Part shown: one piece after another, positions 26,001 to 26,364 of the stretch
How positions within the stretch are numbered: position 1 is the first letter of the stretch
Layout: every line of letters starts with the position of its first letter
Assembly: GCA_026417275.1 (NCBI GenBank)
Contig: JAOADO010000018.1
Location: forward strand, 1 to 26,364
Source: Verrucomicrobiia bacterium
GTDB taxonomy: Bacteria; Verrucomicrobiota; Verrucomicrobiae; Limisphaerales; JAKPVM01
Length of the DNA stretch: 26,364 nucleotides
Reading direction: 5' to 3'
Position numbers and translations under genes: made by a program
Notes under the pieces: generated by a model
Told to the model about the DNA's origin: nothing
Database searches by the model: none
Seen by the model: the letters and a program-made list of their open reading frames with translations, nothing else

Positions 26001-26364
26001 AAAAATTTTGTTATTTTCGACGCCGGGTTTGGATTTCAGATTCGGTCAGACGCACAATCCGGAGAGTTGAATGTTCGCGGTTCGATTGGTCTTTTCGGGA
26101 ATGATTTCATCCCGCAGGACCGTCCGCTGGCGCCTGAGGATTTTAAATTGTTTATTGACCGTGCTGAATTTTACGCCGGTTTTCATGAAGACAGAATCCA
26201 GATAACATTCAGCAATGGAACTCTGAGGTTGCCGGAGAGTATTTTTAGGGCGGGGGTGTGTCCGAACGCGCCGACGAATGCTAAGCCTGAAATTGCGTTA
26301 AGTCCGCTTAATCCGTTGCAGGCTACCCTGCTCTTCAGAGGCGCCCATGATGAACCTGAATTGA
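20079..26364 (+). CDS. Giant exported repeat protein, 3'-truncated by window edge
   Basis: A continuous frame of 2095 codons from ATG 20079 to the last base, with no stop. The start is backed by AAAGGA nine bases upstream and by a hydrophobic helix at about residues 22-45 (YAIVPLFAALFVSFFVSLFF), a signal anchor or uncleaved signal. Residues of about 76-134 are the 'RWNSIPGKTYELQ ... FYRV' beta domain frequent in exported Verrucomicrobia proteins. Three diverged beta modules follow, around residues 320-410, 960-1050 and 1880-1965. Each ends in an xNGxxFxV strand motif (N375, N1019, N1943), and the first two share an IPxxRPL element. Helix-rich regions lie between them (about 440-920 and 1060-1830). 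A tandem repeat of about 73 residues ends in LNRWLLEDAY (1573-1582) and LNRRLLEDAY (1646-1655). No catalytic motif is seen. Role unknown; surface adhesin, scaffold or S-layer-like protein are possibilities only. Confidence 0.9.
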   Translation, partial: MKNVFIDPLRTVNFFGKFSKYAIVPLFAALFVSFFVSLFFHTAFSTDSNENNGFNIGDNTNNFLFLGYPQRTDDGRWRIRWNSIPGKTYELQRTVSRDLTNAEWTVVTNVKAAGSNTFVIDPLAFERSFYRVKTSDGVPPESDGSFFFDGDLDYFVALNSSGLPVEGARIPITSDGVLSPFEFRPSGRSTGGAGGVFYIRFPDGGRIVDLNGSITIEFTNAIAGFGRRCPFQLERPLSIKTNVTQRLDIDAPDVRSIVVAFGLSPTNGIDVILFGKFPFTIVSGIFDEEGLRGGRLVYRGLNFPLPEKSGDYPSFAVELMPKGGLRIPFSGEFKAPDGSDFGPTFRIPSHRPLWVEFKPNGDIGMGGRGELSFPNGMKFGVDFGFNEPHYFLSISASGVNIPLIDSLADFFPPPPQVPNQIDQINLDAARERLGVYNRAFLNFSTSLVGESPGGETTPSFLPSGFSATASSVLEAWGCAALCGATLEGGFLVTALKHAGMKSAAQPDLRVCISQYSSLLRIKKASSSGTLTIDLTVKNELDNAIGEALASVRSRARNTENIASLNNLFLIMSDLLEAEALRQELGMDLDGALYNALGGMLQRFCSDLTSRLGVQPGVFTPVSAHISNMNYYDAYEHVRLLIKTLDLAQQLGIESELNAPIEEAIGQLALRVWSELSDELDGAEARGDYAGFCNVLEDVLDFIELKQSGIFPEHPSLSNLPGAESIENFTARLDRVWQVEYEREYGYQGLGKVGKEMRRLVFILRRLSQSHAYPQSVVQKEFEKIQNSLDFAFDSLNSASLGELKDILSAGVSAKEFAERFNLSEAVSWENQRLPVLITRLANVAVTESGWSEIYESVQLLLSVSDCYRTNGNAMARLLYLKQAGMLAGAANQVAHQLAQSERVRRNANPGLQIADMVLPGDICVDRVAGSVKYNRLTREFGGVFSGQLRLPKHNLNLTVNNASFSSGGVFDLNASGAVEFPPFNPKGRLIIPEDRPLHISYQEDRQVRFSGAGRMELNNGMVFEVFLKLDDPLYQFNISARGIRFDAGDNLRVMVPTLPDGQTFSSEVARDLNEYFMSLSSTLDGVRENVGLPQVSPPGEPPQFSSPALIIPADSLAAWVDAQIADLRLNINRDYSATFGAVKANLKTIAGELRQRRGEILPEELKMRLTVLSKLCSIKERQQEVVNSPEFAEFLQETESAILELLQRALTKDESFRDNALEMVGQYKNVAGCYNPESSVKILAAIESYVKSQWLLFARTNGISETTGELVNPDLMPLTNYWIFYSRWKNYVRLVTEYNLLDLQSVSPEWIRKAGQTLAMRWRSAVLGELRRIDPTDSRDYTKLGFLTRDMSLILCGALENIFEYPSGNIEQLEGADRPYEYLNELRNTFLKRLQATAYVVTNANKFPIGEIVKYRFVSQPSSFVKAEDIRFVERFVCKLKLQADPVSQFIWQTLGPETQEILINYKPSNYLLTACDIISIYEFVETLSSPGHPPTDALSLYLWNRFSGGSQEIILTGGQDINKLLWTIANELNAIIKGPSIYNSTRFSGINLSSRTRNLLNANPQGNDLQKLNRWLLEDAYTNIVKSFDSPGTAQEQMKNTLAIHLDTLIHSGAIYTSERFAGVRLSVDTQERLATANQETVVLLNRRLLEDAYPEEIPPNDQQVMTLYVPALELLREPLENESNKCGGGDDWMTPAEREIIANADSIYAEAKLNSAEVLLLQTGTTGDLQGAIKLLKELIWFAGWAEEKQLPQAPKFAGCINRLTITFSILAEQQRAWWYLNEYTDILLDAAESGLLRNAPVVKNALIQEANNVLRTSAKLVESLSHLFPSLRPVDLPLPGKINIERIYGGISYNRSSEKIQGNFGGRIEFPDLQNAFFEISNAMLDNNLNFSIVASIGGPASGGPFHLPNGTRVTANINALGGPRQSFIFNGSGTLKLTNGPEFAVNVFYRTDPTVLEFNSVASNLKWELDKNFVIFDAGFGFQIRSDAQSGELNVRGSIGLFGNDFIPQDRPLAPEDFKLFIDRAEFYAGFHEDRIQITFSNGTLRLPESIFRAGVCPNAPTNAKPEIALSPLNPLQATLLFRGAHDEPEL
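21030..21290 (+). repeat. Beta module, copy 1, in the giant protein
   Basis: Residues of about 318-404. Features in order: ELMPKGGLRIPFSGEF, RIPSHRPLWVEF, GRGELSFPNGMKFGV, then HYFLSISASGVNI. The same order of elements recurs in copy 2 and more loosely in copy 3. Confidence 0.65.
22956..23215 (+). repeat. Beta module, copy 2, in the giant protein
   Basis: Residues of about 960-1046. Features in order: ASFSSGGVFDLNASGAVEF, IIPEDRPLHISY, GAGRMELNNGMVFEV, then DPLYQFNISARGIRF. This is the closest match to copy 1. Confidence 0.65.
24708..25043 (+). repeat. Tandem helical repeat ending in LNR-x-LLEDAY
   Basis: Two adjacent protein repeats in the giant gene. The first runs from IYNSTRFSGINLSSRT to LNRWLLEDAY and the second from IYTSERFAGVRLSVDT to LNRRLLEDAY, ends 73 residues apart. 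Shared pattern: IYxSxRFxGxxLSxxT, a spacer with an AN pair, then LNRxLLEDAY. The DNA encoding LLEDA is nearly identical, which suggests duplication within the gene. Confidence 0.8.
25734..25992 (+). repeat. Beta module, copy 3, in the giant protein
   Basis: Residues of about 1886-1971. Features in order: AMLDNNLNFSIVASIG, FHLPNGTRV, GSGTLKLTNGPEFAV, then DPTVLEFNSVASNLKW. It lacks the RPL element at the usual place, so it is the most diverged copy. Confidence 0.5.

Noticed and set aside
1..26364. CRISPR array, rRNA operon, insertion sequence or prophage
   Set aside because: No regularly spaced direct repeats, no rRNA sequence, no transposase or phage structural genes. The only recombinase is of standard Xer type.

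Overview
The window looks like a metagenomic contig from a moderately AT-leaning bacterium, most likely in the PVC group and probably Verrucomicrobiota. This is inferred from gene content: secreted glycoside hydrolases with DUF5060, DUF1080 and DUF3472 partners, and a large exported protein opening with the 'IPGKTY...FYRV' domain common in Verrucomicrobia. No 16S rRNA is present to confirm it. The first 18 bases match the Nextera transposase mosaic end, so the left edge is a library artefact and not chromosome.

Bases 204-5635 hold an exported GH50 agarase-like enzyme (+), an exported redoxin (-) with its own terminator, a two-helix TPR membrane protein (+) and an exported DUF3472 protein (+). 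Two intergenic stretches here carry inverted copies of a short dispersed repeat. Bases 5676-8323 hold a ClC-family anion transporter with CBS domains (+), a GNAT acetyltransferase (-) and tRNA-Ser(CGA) (-). Bases 8541-14500 hold an exported DUF1080 protein (-), a LOG-family nucleotide hydrolase (-), an exported DUF5060/GH5-like glycosidase followed closely by a tyrosine recombinase (+), a SHOCT membrane protein (-) and tRNA-Leu(GAG) (-).

Bases 14678-19617 are a housekeeping block, all on the minus strand, transcribed leuD, rpmI, rplT, pheS, pheT. A strong hairpin plus T-tract lies between rplT and pheS and may end the ribosomal-protein transcript or attenuate pheST. infC, often next to rpmI-rplT, is absent.

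Bases 20079-26364 are one uninterrupted plus-strand reading frame of 2095 codons that runs off the right edge without a stop codon. It encodes a giant, probably exported or membrane-anchored protein built of alternating beta-rich and alpha-helical segments. It contains three diverged copies of a beta module and a tandem helical repeat ending in LNR-x-LLEDAY. Its function cannot be named from sequence, and it is the most novel object here.

The secreted glycosidases and accessory domains suggest a scavenger of complex polysaccharides, possibly galactan or agar-like. They are spread over separate transcription units and do not form a tight PUL-type operon. Most start codons lack an obvious Shine-Dalgarno sequence, so several start choices rest on signal peptides or family alignment.
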